Shown here one piece after another: positions 25,601 to 32,416 of a DNA stretch of 42,658 nt. The notes below the pieces were generated by a model that worked only from the letters and a program-made list of their open reading frames with translations, was not told the DNA's origin and did no database searches. The number at the start of each line of letters is the position of its first letter. Within the stretch, counting starts at the first letter, position 1. Source of the stretch: Bacteroidales bacterium. Lineage in GTDB: Bacteria > Bacteroidota > Bacteroidia > Bacteroidales > WCHB1-69. The stretch is taken from the NCBI GenBank assembly GCA_017549765.1, contig JAFYNM010000002.1, forward strand, positions 1-42,658, in the 5' to 3' direction. Position numbers and translations under genes: made by a program.

Positions 25601-26726
25601 GGCTGACCAGTGTGCCTATACCTTATTTGTTTTAGGAGATGATTCTTGGAATTTCAATTCGCTGGCTATACAACAAAACGGTATCACTGTGGCCACTGTA
25701 ACAAATGTTGTCCCCACATCGTCTACGGTTACCTTGAACCTTTGCAACAATGTCAGCACTTCCTTGGTCTTTACATCTGTAACTTATGCTGACGAAGTCG
25801 GATTCATACTGACTGCTCCGGATAACACTATAGTGTACGCCATTAACGATATGAGCAATTACTCTACCTTTACTTTCATACCTGACTGTAGTGCTTTTGC
25901 TCCTGACACCTGTGCTGTTCCTACAGCGTTGGCTGTGAATAATATCAATCAGATCGATGCCACGGCCACTTGGGTTGCAGGTGATGCCGAGACTACTTGG
26001 AATGTTGAGTACAAGGCTGCTTCCACCACCACATGGCAGAGCTCTACCGTCTCCATGCCTTCCTTCACAATGACCAACCTGACGCCGAACACCGCTTATC
26101 AGGTGCGTGTACAGGCTGTGTGCGACACCAACTTAACCAGTGACTGGACAGAGGCTGTGACCTTCACGACGGCTCAGGAACAGCAGACCTGCCCGGCTCC
26201 GACGAACCTGGCATACGCTATCGATGAGACGAGTCACACCACCGTGACGCTGACCTGGCAACAAGAGGCCAACACGGCCGACGAATGGCAAGTCAACTAC
26301 CGTCAGACAACCGAGAGCGACTGGAATACAATAGCAACTACGGCTACCACCTACACACTAACCGACCTTGTGCCCAATGTGGACTACGAAGCCAACGTGG
26401 TGGCTCACTGCACCAACGGTCTGACGAGCGATCCTTCCAACACGGTGACCTGGCACACCGACGATGTGGGCATCCAAGGTTATTTGGAGAGAAACATCAA
26501 CCTCTACCCGAACCCTGCCACAGAGATGATTGCTGTGGAGGTGAGCGACGCCAACATCATGATCACGGGCGTGGAGGTTTACAATGTGTATGGCCAGTTG
26601 ATCAACACGATCGTTTCCACGGAGAATCCTTTGCGCATCAACATCAGCGGTCTCGCCAACGGCATGTACCACGTGCGTGTCACGACGGACGGCGGCGTGG
26701 TGACGAAGAGTTTCGTGAAGAGATAG
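22629..26726 (+). CDS. large fibronectin type III protein with T9SS type A sorting domain
   Basis: A 1365-residue exported protein. The signal peptide (MMKKLLFLLGLVSLLAFTIE) is followed by about seven fibronectin type III domains, most of them opening with a C-x-x-P-x-x-L motif, at roughly 27-115, 307-395, 556-640, 815-905, 908-985, 1094-1185 and 1187-1280. They are separated by beta-sandwich regions resembling MAM or cleaved-adhesin domains (LPYIQNFDGSDIYG near 400; a similar one near 650-810). The C-terminus (INLYPNPATEMIAVEVSDAN ... GMYHVRVTTDGGVVTKSFVKR) is a type A sorting domain for type IX secretion, so the protein is expected on the cell surface or released. An adhesive or substrate-binding role is likely; no catalytic motif was found. 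Either of two adjacent ATGs (22629 or 22632) may be the start. Confidence 0.88.
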   Translation: MMKKLLFLLGLVSLLAFTIETQAQTELCSPISNLQVNYIYGTNATLSWNSPMVGTPDQYYLIVTDLSQSTSTSFTTTDTTYLLTGLSEQTPYQVGVYTYCTNGEISDTVSISFSTICNSLMSVTVADPNSSYSFEDMYPYLYTQQIISASDLGGDSASFTTMSLQFTSSSSGVRHWDIYAAQVSDSYLTTYILPSASVVYHHIFSGDVTINGSGTGPDQWFDFQLDSVLQYNGTDNLLLTIVSSNAGYSTITYVCRMDANMNNVMLADINMSNPYSYTNPSASSQGMMAVVPLAYNIRFSSCLQESCVRPNTLIASNVTSNSVDVSWVSVGSETSWELEYKASTDSGWTSVGALTSTQYSFSSLQPNTDYSIRVRALCSTTDISSWSDETSFHTECGAIMNLPYIQNFDGSDIYGSGTDAYVYCWDRYSSILGYPYYVSTSVAHSQLGMLRFNPGATAIMPKVDESINLNELQISYWVRRTISSDIVFELGVMTDESDPTTFEVMDTAALLDDWALAEYSFANYTGNGHYIAFRVTQGISASYISLDDIMLDYIPACLNPTNLHASNIGPHEVTLTWDATGSANGYGLYLISNNDTVYYAVYDTTITINNLLSATSYSAAVRSLCGNDSSVLSSTCSFISDCDAITITAGNPWFEDFASYYAGAGLQIQPLSVCWDRPVVDYNYQDVPFVDCNTWYPAHSGSTSVEFKGSSSMLALPEFTNDIHGLRLSFWATATATSIGNIEVGVITDLENPATFVPLANAGTPGPRNHIGNYMGPFDFDTISVANGRIALRYSSTNPSQSWNLDDFTVELIPDCPSPLKDSVTVSNIGGHSATVHFVDHDSTHTEWVVYYRASSDTVWTTMTTNTTTVDLTNLDAQTTYYVYVETACTPGLLADATFTVSFTTLVTCPAPTGLTVSNVSMTAATLSWQGAADSYIITCGTDTLTSTTNSIDLTGLTAGTTYIVTVQSDCGTEGTSSAATYTFTTALCDVADQCAYTLFVLGDDSWNFNSLAIQQNGITVATVTNVVPTSSTVTLNLCNNVSTSLVFTSVTYADEVGFILTAPDNTIVYAINDMSNYSTFTFIPDCSAFAPDTCAVPTALAVNNINQIDATATWVAGDAETTWNVEYKAASTTTWQSSTVSMPSFTMTNLTPNTAYQVRVQAVCDTNLTSDWTEAVTFTTAQEQQTCPAPTNLAYAIDETSHTTVTLTWQQEANTADEWQVNYRQTTESDWNTIATTATTYTLTDLVPNVDYEANVVAHCTNGLTSDPSNTVTWHTDDVGIQGYLERNINLYPNPATEMIAVEVSDANIMITGVEVYNVYGQLINTIVSTENPLRINISGLANGMYHVRVTTDGGVVTKSFVKR

Positions 26727-26738
26727 GCGGAGGCGTTT

Positions 26739-26749
26739 AGCCATTGGCT
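26739..26749. repeat. AGCCATTGGCT palindrome after a stop codon
   Basis: An 11-base inverted repeat (AGCCA, T, TGGCT) 12 bases after the stop of the fibronectin protein. The same 11 bases occur at 37101-37111, just after the stop of the von Willebrand A protein. Confidence 0.45.
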
Positions 26750-26758
26750 ATTAGCGAT

Positions 26759-26798
26759 AAGGACGCTGGTTCCGGGATGGGGACTGGCGTCCTTTTTT
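26759..26798 (+). terminator. repeated terminator hairpin, copy 2
   Basis: AAGGACGCTGGTTCC pairs with GGACTGGCGTCCTT (GGACGC with GCGTCC is perfect), followed by six T residues. It ends the transcript of the 1365-residue protein and is a close copy of the hairpin at 22232-22272. Confidence 0.8.
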
Positions 26799-26810
26799 CA
26801 TCTTGCCCAT

Positions 26811-26892
26811 CCCCGCACACCTCCGGCGTGCGATTGCTCGTGCCGTGCCGTTTCATGGCTACCGACCCATGCAGACCTCCGGCCTGCCGGGG
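26811..26892. repeat. palindromic doublet element, copy 2
   Basis: Bounded by CCCCG and CGGGG. GCACACCTCCGGCGTGC (26815-26831) is the exact reverse complement of box A of copy 1; GCTACCGACCCAT (26858-26870) is the reverse complement of its linker; GCAGACCTCCGGCCTGC (26871-26887) is the reverse complement of its box B. The linker is attached to box B here but to box A in copy 1. The surrounding 421-base gap also holds the terminator, an 8-base period stretch, two further hairpins, a 15-base direct repeat and a promoter. Confidence 0.7.
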
Positions 26893-26913
26893 TCACGCGG
26901 TCCGTTCATTCAA

Positions 26914-27034
26914 TCAACAAATCAACACCCATTCCCCTTAACTTCTTGGTTTCTTCACTTCTTCTACTACCCCGCCCTTCGGGCACCCCTTCTCCAAAGA
27001 AGGGGAATCGCGCCCTGCCTCAACAAATCAACAC
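26914..27034. repeat. 15-base direct repeat enclosing hairpins
   Basis: TCAACAAATCAACAC occurs at 26914-26928 and 27020-27034. Between them are an 8-base period stretch (26936-26967: CCTTAACT, TCTTGGTT, TCTTCACT, TCTTCTAC), a GCCC-TTC-GGGC hairpin and a perfect 8-base stem CCCCTTCT/AGAAGGGG (26986-27005) with loop CCAA. Confidence 0.55.
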
Positions 27035-27097
27035 TCTTCGTGTCCTTTGTGCCTTTGTGGTGTTTTTATGCTTTTCATCGGCATCGTATTTTTTTTG

Positions 27098-27127
27098 TTG
27101 AAGATAAGGCTAAAAATGTTACTTTTG
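27098..27127 (+). promoter_or_regulatory. promoter of the tolC-rnf transcript
   Basis: TTG (27098-27100), 19 bases, TACTTTTG (27120-27127): a full match to the Bacteroidota promoter, 20 bases before the ATG at 27148. Confidence 0.75.
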
Positions 27128-27147
27128 CCACTTCTTTATACTTTACT

Positions 27148-28419
27148 ATGGTGAAGAATAGTTTTAAGCATTCTATACTGTTTTTGCTGTCGTTTTTGAT
27201 GGCTGTGACGCTCTCAGCGCAAGAGTATGTGACCCTGGAACAATGTCAGCAGTGGGCCATTTCCCAGACATCTGCCAACGTGCAGAAGGACCTGAACGAG
27301 CAGATTCTGAAGACAAACCTGAACAACGAATCCTCCTATCTATATCCGAAGCTCTCCATCAACGGCCGTTTCTCTTACGGCAATGTGGATGTGTCATATC
27401 CGCATCCCTGGGCAAATGATGTCAACATGGCGCGGATGCAGTACCATATCGGCCTCGATTTCGAGCAGGTGGTCTTTGAGGGTTTCCGCATGCACTTCGG
27501 TCGCCAGTTCGCCCGGTTGCAGAACGAGGCGGAGATTGCCAAGATAGACCTCTCCCTCAACGAGGTCAAGGACAAGATTGTCTCCATCTATCTCAACTTG
27601 CTCATCGTGGACAAGCAGATGGGCATCATCCAATCGGTGCAGAACACCTACGAAGAGCAGATCAAGCGGCTGAAGGTGATGTTGCAGGAGGGTGTCATCC
27701 CCCAGAACACCCTGTCGCAGCTGGAGGTGGAGGCGCTCAAGATGCAGCAGACTCACGACGAGCTGCAGGCCAACAAGGAGTCGCTGGTCTCCACGTTGGA
27801 GATTCTGACGGGCAAAGACTTCTCCAACACGGAGTTTCTGATTCCGGAGTTGCCGGATGTCGCCAATATGGACACCAACGCCCGTTTGGAATACAAGCTT
27901 TTTGACAACCAGATGCGCCAGATGGACTTCCAGCGCAAGATATATCTCTCCAACAGTCTTCCCAAAGTGGCGCTTTTTGCCACTGGTGGTTATGGTCGTC
28001 CCGACTATCAGTTCTACCTCAGTCGTCCCGACTGGTACTATCTGGCCGGGGTCACCTTGAAGGTCCCGTTGATCGACTGGGCCCGCAGTTCCGGTTTCGG
28101 CAAGGTTATAGATATCCAGAAGGAGGTGCTGGCGAGCCAGGAGGCCGACTTCAGGAAGTCCAATATGATCTCCATCCAGGAGAAGCAGAATGAGATTGTG
28201 CGTATTGAGAAGCTCTTGCAACTCGACTCGTCCATCACGGCCAAGTATGCGGATCTGACCAAGACCTATTCCGGACAGCTGGCGAACGGCACCATCACCG
28301 TTTTCGACTATATCAAACAGCATAATGACGAGTTGCAGTCGCGCATGAACCAGGAGGTGCATCACATCCAGCTGTTGAAGGCCAAGTATGAGCTGATGGC
28401 GTTGAAAGGTATTCTGTAG
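27148..28419 (+). CDS. TolC family outer membrane channel
   Basis: Outer membrane efflux protein of 423 residues. The signal peptide (MVKNSFKHSILFLLSFLMAV ... LSAQ, cleavage after about residue 24) is followed by the family start YVTLEQCQQWAISQTSANVQ and long helical segments (DKIVSIYLNLLIVDKQMGII, TLSQLEVEALKMQQTHDELQ) that form the periplasmic coiled-coil tube, plus strand-rich pieces such as LPKVALFATGGYGRPDYQFY. TolC-type proteins export small molecules or proteins together with inner membrane pumps. Here no pump or adaptor gene is adjacent: rnfD follows after 30 bases. The frame is open upstream to 26803, but that part lies before the promoter and encodes no sensible protein, so ATG 27148 is used. 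Confidence 0.88.
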   Translation: MVKNSFKHSILFLLSFLMAVTLSAQEYVTLEQCQQWAISQTSANVQKDLNEQILKTNLNNESSYLYPKLSINGRFSYGNVDVSYPHPWANDVNMARMQYHIGLDFEQVVFEGFRMHFGRQFARLQNEAEIAKIDLSLNEVKDKIVSIYLNLLIVDKQMGIIQSVQNTYEEQIKRLKVMLQEGVIPQNTLSQLEVEALKMQQTHDELQANKESLVSTLEILTGKDFSNTEFLIPELPDVANMDTNARLEYKLFDNQMRQMDFQRKIYLSNSLPKVALFATGGYGRPDYQFYLSRPDWYYLAGVTLKVPLIDWARSSGFGKVIDIQKEVLASQEADFRKSNMISIQEKQNEIVRIEKLLQLDSSITAKYADLTKTYSGQLANGTITVFDYIKQHNDELQSRMNQEVHHIQLLKAKYELMALKGIL

Positions 28420-28449
28420 AAGATAATTCAATAATCAAAATAAAGAAAG

Positions 28450-29415
28450 ATGAACAAACTGTTAAATGTTTCCGGTTCTCCACACGTCCACAGTGGCGAG
28501 TCCGTGCAGAAGATCATGTTGTCAGTGATTATAGCGCTGATGCCGGCATTTGTCGTGTCGATCTTCTACTTCGGTCTGCCGGTGATTGTCCTGACCTTGG
28601 TGTCGGTGGGCTGTTGTGTGCTTTTTGAGTATTTGATCCAGCGTTTTGTCATGAAGGTGCCGACCACGATCAGTGACGGCTCCGCCATCGTGACGGGTCT
28701 GTTGCTGGCCTTCAATGTGCCGGCCAATCTTCCTATCTGGATGATGGTGGTGGGTGCTTTGGTGGCGATAGGCATTGCCAAGATGCCCTTCGGCGGCTTG
28801 GGCCACAACCTCTTCAACCCGGCCTTGGTGGCGCGTGTCTTCATGTTGATCTCCTTCCCGGTGGCGATGACCACCTGGCCAGTGCCGTCTCCTGTCTGGA
28901 ACTTCGCTGACGCGGTCACGGGTCCCACTCCGCTGGGCATCCTTAAGGAGAGCGCTGCGGTGAACATGGGTGAGATGCCCCGCTATCTGGATCTGCTGGT
29001 CGGCCAGATGGGCGGCAGTTTCGGCGAGATCTCCGCTATCGCCCTGCTGCTGGGTGCTGCCTATCTGCTCTGGAAGCGCGTCATTACCTGGCACATCCCC
29101 GTCGCCTTTGTCCTGACCGTCTTCATCTTCTCCGGCATCTTCTATCTCATAGATCCTACCCAATACGCCAACCCGTTCTTCCATATCCTGACGGGTGGTC
29201 TGTTGCTGGGTGCCTTCTTTATGGCTACCGATATGGTGACTTCGCCCACAACTCCGTCGGCGATGCTCGTCTTCGGTGCCGGCTGCGGTCTTATCACCAT
29301 CATCATCCGTCTCTTCGGCGCCTACCCCGAGGGTGTATCCTTCTCCATTCTGCTGATGAACGCGATGGTGCCCCTGCTGAACCGCTGGTTCAAACCCAAA
29401 ACCTACGCTAAATAA
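28450..29415 (+). CDS. rnfD: Rnf electron transport complex subunit D
   Basis: Integral membrane subunit of the ion-translocating ferredoxin:NAD+ oxidoreductase. The N-terminus (SGSPHVHSGESVQKIMLSVI) and SDGSAIVTGLLLAFNVPANL, then GGLGHNLFNPALVARVF, are typical of RnfD and the related NqrB. The 321-residue length fits RnfD better than NqrB, which is about 90 residues longer. The motif TGPT with Thr160 sits where the covalent FMN threonine is expected (usual pattern S/T-G-A-T); the proline in place of alanine is notable. It has many hydrophobic helices. rnfC would normally precede it, but a TolC gene does so here. Confidence 0.92.
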   Translation: MNKLLNVSGSPHVHSGESVQKIMLSVIIALMPAFVVSIFYFGLPVIVLTLVSVGCCVLFEYLIQRFVMKVPTTISDGSAIVTGLLLAFNVPANLPIWMMVVGALVAIGIAKMPFGGLGHNLFNPALVARVFMLISFPVAMTTWPVPSPVWNFADAVTGPTPLGILKESAAVNMGEMPRYLDLLVGQMGGSFGEISAIALLLGAAYLLWKRVITWHIPVAFVLTVFIFSGIFYLIDPTQYANPFFHILTGGLLLGAFFMATDMVTSPTTPSAMLVFGAGCGLITIIIRLFGAYPEGVSFSILLMNAMVPLLNRWFKPKTYAK

Positions 29416-29435
29416 CCCTTTAAAACCATTTCAAT

Positions 29436-30026
29436 ATGTCACAGAAAAAAGAACCGTCATTATTACGCCTGGTCTTGGTGCTGACCCTTATTGCTTTGGT
29501 TGCGGGGTTGGCATTGACCGGTGTCTATGCACTGACCAAAGAACCTATTGAACAGGCCCAGCTGCAGAAGAAGCAGCGCGCCCTTACCCTGGTCATCCCC
29601 GACTTCAAGGGAGAGATGATCGACACAGTCTTTCAAGATGAGACCGGCACCGACCTGCCCGTCCATATCGCTCTCAACGAGAACGGCGGCATCTATGGTG
29701 TGGCTGTCGAGACCTACACGAAGAAGGCCTTCTCCGGTCGCTTCGACCTGATGGTGGGCTTCAACAGCAACGGGACCATCACCAATACGGAGGTCATCAA
29801 AGCTAACGAGACCCCTGGTTTGGGAGACAAAATCAACAAAGACAAGAGCAATTTTGCCGAGCAGTTCAACCACAAGAACCCGAACGACTTCAAAATCATG
29901 GTCAAGAAGGACGGTGGCGATGTGGATGCCATCACCGCTGCCACCATCTCGTCCCGGGCCTATTGTGATGCGGTGAACCGCGCGGTCGCCATTTATAACG
30001 CAGTAAAGGAGGTCTATCATGAGTAA
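29436..30026 (+). CDS. rnfG: Rnf electron transport complex subunit G
   Basis: FMN-carrying subunit with one N-terminal membrane helix (LVLTLIALVAGLALTGVYAL) and a periplasm-facing FMN domain. The covalent flavin attachment motif appears as DAITAATISSRA with Thr170 as the probable link, a variant of the usual S-G-A-T. The length of 196 residues fits RnfG and is shorter than NqrC. It starts 20 bases after rnfD, and its last 8 bases overlap the rnfE start. Confidence 0.92.
   Translation: MSQKKEPSLLRLVLVLTLIALVAGLALTGVYALTKEPIEQAQLQKKQRALTLVIPDFKGEMIDTVFQDETGTDLPVHIALNENGGIYGVAVETYTKKAFSGRFDLMVGFNSNGTITNTEVIKANETPGLGDKINKDKSNFAEQFNHKNPNDFKIMVKKDGGDVDAITAATISSRAYCDAVNRAVAIYNAVKEVYHE
30005..30012 (+). 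promoter_or_regulatory. canonical ribosome binding site of rnfE
   Basis: AAAGGAGG, inside the end of rnfG, lies 6 bases before the rnfE ATG at 30019. Strong sites of this kind are rare in the window. Confidence 0.6.
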
Positions 30027-30639
30027 GCTGAAAATATTAACGAAAGGTTTCTTCAAAGAGAACCCGAGTTTGATTCTGGTGCTGGGCACTTGTCCCACAC
30101 TGGCGGTCACCACGTCCGTCAACAATGCGCTCGGCATGGGCGCCGCCACCACGTTCGTCCTGCTGATGTCCAACATCCTGATATCGTTGTTGAAGAATGT
30201 GATTCCCGACAAGATCAGAATCCCGTGTTTCATCGTCATCATCGCCACCTTCGTGAGTATCATAGACCTTGTCATCCAGGGCTTCCTGCCGGCATTGTCG
30301 GCCAGTCTGGGTGTCTTCATCCCGTTGATTGTGGTCAACTGTATCGTGCTGGGTCGTGCGGAAGCCTTCGCCAGCAAGAACCCGGTCTGGGACTCCATAC
30401 TGGACGGTCTGGGCATGGGCATCGGCTTCACCATCTCCTTGGTGCTTATCGCAGCTGTCAGAGAGATCCTCGGTGCCGGCTCCTTCATGGGGTTCTCCTT
30501 CATACCCTCAAACTACAATATGCTGCTGTTCGTGCTTGCCCCCGGAGCCTTTATCGTCTATGGCTTCGTGATGGCTGCGGTGCGTCAGATCCTGAACAAT
30601 GTGGAAGCGAAACGCAAAGCCAAACAAGCCAACGCCTAA
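30019..30639 (+). CDS. rnfE: Rnf electron transport complex subunit E
   Basis: Integral membrane subunit of about six helices, 206 residues, homologous to RnfA. Cys25 in GTCPTLAVTTSVNNALGMG and a second cysteine in VNCIVLGRAEAFASKNP are the positions that, with their RnfA counterparts, hold the intramembrane [2Fe-2S] cluster in known Rnf and Nqr complexes. VREILGAGSFMG near residue 150 is also characteristic. It overlaps rnfG by 8 bases. Confidence 0.93.
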   Translation: MSKLKILTKGFFKENPSLILVLGTCPTLAVTTSVNNALGMGAATTFVLLMSNILISLLKNVIPDKIRIPCFIVIIATFVSIIDLVIQGFLPALSASLGVFIPLIVVNCIVLGRAEAFASKNPVWDSILDGLGMGIGFTISLVLIAAVREILGAGSFMGFSFIPSNYNMLLFVLAPGAFIVYGFVMAAVRQILNNVEAKRKAKQANA

Positions 30640-30680
30640 ACCTGTTCGGAGTGATTATTAACATTGAAAAATAAACAGTT

Positions 30681-31271
30681 ATGGAATATATCTTAATGAT
30701 TATCGGTGCCGTTTTGGTGAATAACATCATTCTGGTGCAATTCCTCGGCATTTGTCCGTTTTTGGGTGTCTCCAGCAAGGTGAACACCGCCCTCGGCATG
30801 GGCGTGGCCGTCCTCTTCGTGATGACGCTGGCCACCCTGGTGACCTCCGCCCTGCAGATGTATGTGCTGGTGCCTCTCAACATCACCTACCTGCAGACTA
30901 TCCTTTTCATCTTGGTCATCGCTTCCCTCGTGCAGATGGTGGAGATCGTCCTCAAGAAGATGAGTCCGTCGCTTTACAAGGCGTTGGGCGTTTTCCTTCC
31001 GCTGATCACGACCAACTGTGCTGTGCTGGGTATCGCCATCAAGGTGACCGAGCAGCCCGTCATCGCCAGCCATGGGTTTTCCATTCTGGACAGCACGTTG
31101 TATGCGGTGGCTATCTCCATCGGCTTCATCGTGGCTATCGTCATCTTCGCCGGCCTGCGTGAGCAGCTGGAACTGGTGGAGGTGCCGAAAGGCATGAAGG
31201 GTGTGCCCATCGCACTCCTGACCGCCGGTATCCTTGCCATGGCCTTCATGGGCTTCTCCAATCTTGTATAA
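30681..31271 (+). CDS. rnfA: Rnf electron transport complex subunit A
   Basis: Integral membrane subunit, 196 residues. Cys25 in QFLGICPFLGVSSKVNTALG and the cysteine in TTNCAVLGIAIK match the iron-sulfur ligands of the RnfA/RnfE pair. The C-terminal half (GLREQLELVEVPKGMKGVPI) is typical. In many Bacteroidota the gene order is rnfB-C-D-G-E-A, so this closes the module; rnfB and rnfC are not in the window. A porin gene follows after 35 bases. Confidence 0.93.
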   Translation: MEYILMIIGAVLVNNIILVQFLGICPFLGVSSKVNTALGMGVAVLFVMTLATLVTSALQMYVLVPLNITYLQTILFILVIASLVQMVEIVLKKMSPSLYKALGVFLPLITTNCAVLGIAIKVTEQPVIASHGFSILDSTLYAVAISIGFIVAIVIFAGLREQLELVEVPKGMKGVPIALLTAGILAMAFMGFSNLV

Positions 31272-31306
31272 CTGCTCAACAAGCTGTCAGAAACTTCCAA
31301 TCTCCT

Positions 31307-32416
31307 ATGCGACAAAAAATATTGGCCTTTGCTGGAGCTGTTTGTCTGATCTTTTCTCTGTGGACGGCGCAGGCTCAATCAGAATCCCCTTTCAAACTGA
31401 CCAAGTTCTCTTTGGAAGCGCGGGCCGATTTCGATTATTTGTATTCGCAGAACTCACCGGTCCCGGACAGTGTCGCCCCCACGCACCACTTCGGCTTCAA
31501 CGGCAAATATTTCAATCTGTTGTTGGGCGGAGACCTTGGACATAATTTCTCGTTCTTCTTCCGCCAGCGCATCATCGCGCACCCAGGCAGCGTGAGCCTG
31601 TTCGACAACACCGATTTTCTATATGTGCAATACCAGTTCAACCCGCGCTGGCGCATCCGCGTCGGAAAAGAGGCACTGCCCGTCGGCGGCTTTGAATATG
31701 ACGCACCCCCGATCGATGTCTATTACTATACCCAGTACTGGGGCGACTTCTACTGCTTCCAGCTGGGTACCTCCGTCTCTTATACGGACAAGAAAGAGAA
31801 AAACACCCTGACATTTGGTTTCGGCAACTCTCCCTATGTGCGTACCGCCGCCGACTGGAAGGACGGCCTGATCGGTTTCAACTTCCTCTGGAACGGCAAC
31901 TATAAGCACTTCAAGACGTTGTATTCTGCGAATCTCTATCGCCGGAATACGCAAAACCAATGGGTTAGTTTTATCGTATTGGGTAACAAACTCGATTTCG
32001 AGAAGGTGAGCTGGTATGTGGATTTTATTCATAAGACCTACGACTTCAAGGAGTGGTTCCAGTATTATTTGTTGGTCAGCCGCCTCGATGTGCCGTTGTG
32101 TAAAGGGTTGAATCTTTTTGCCAAAGGTGGTTATGAGTATAATCATGGTGATGATCCATGGACGATGACTTTCATGAACGAGAGCTTCCCCTCCTTCGGA
32201 ACCCATTACTTCTATGGCTTGGGACTGGAGTACAGTCCGCTGAAGGCCCCTGGGTTGCGGTTGCACGGTTATGTGGCCATGGCGAATATGATTGACACAC
32301 AACTTCCGACAGAGAGACAGAGCAGAACTTTGAATGTGAATGCAGGTGTGACATGGAAGATAGATTTTCTCAAGTTCTTCAAACATTATTATTCGGTGCC
32401 GAGTGGAAAAGATTGA
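31307..32416 (+). CDS. OprO/OprP-type phosphate-selective porin family protein
   Basis: A 369-residue outer membrane beta-barrel. Signal peptide MRQKILAFAGAVCLIFSLWT, then alternating strands with many aromatic residues: HFGFNGKYFNLLLGGDLGHN, FDNTDFLYVQYQFNPRWRIR, VGKEALPVGGFEYD (close to the family's GK-PFG-E pattern), and a C-terminal strand region ending WKIDFLKFFKHYYSVP. The family includes phosphate- and polyphosphate-specific porins, but substrate choice cannot be read from this sequence. It lies 35 bases after rnfA and overlaps the next gene by 14 bases, so it is very likely on the rnf transcript. Confidence 0.8.
   Translation: MRQKILAFAGAVCLIFSLWTAQAQSESPFKLTKFSLEARADFDYLYSQNSPVPDSVAPTHHFGFNGKYFNLLLGGDLGHNFSFFFRQRIIAHPGSVSLFDNTDFLYVQYQFNPRWRIRVGKEALPVGGFEYDAPPIDVYYYTQYWGDFYCFQLGTSVSYTDKKEKNTLTFGFGNSPYVRTAADWKDGLIGFNFLWNGNYKHFKTLYSANLYRRNTQNQWVSFIVLGNKLDFEKVSWYVDFIHKTYDFKEWFQYYLLVSRLDVPLCKGLNLFAKGGYEYNHGDDPWTMTFMNESFPSFGTHYFYGLGLEYSPLKAPGLRLHGYVAMANMIDTQLPTERQSRTLNVNAGVTWKIDFLKFFKHYYSVPSGKD

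Noticed and set aside
26803-27147. N-terminal extension of the TolC-type protein
   Set aside because: It would be translated from repeat elements upstream of the promoter, and the signal peptide begins at 27148.
28450-31271. Na+-translocating NADH:quinone reductase (nqrB-E) instead of rnf
   Set aside because: The first two subunits are the shorter Rnf sizes (321 and 196 residues), and no nqrA or nqrF flanks them.
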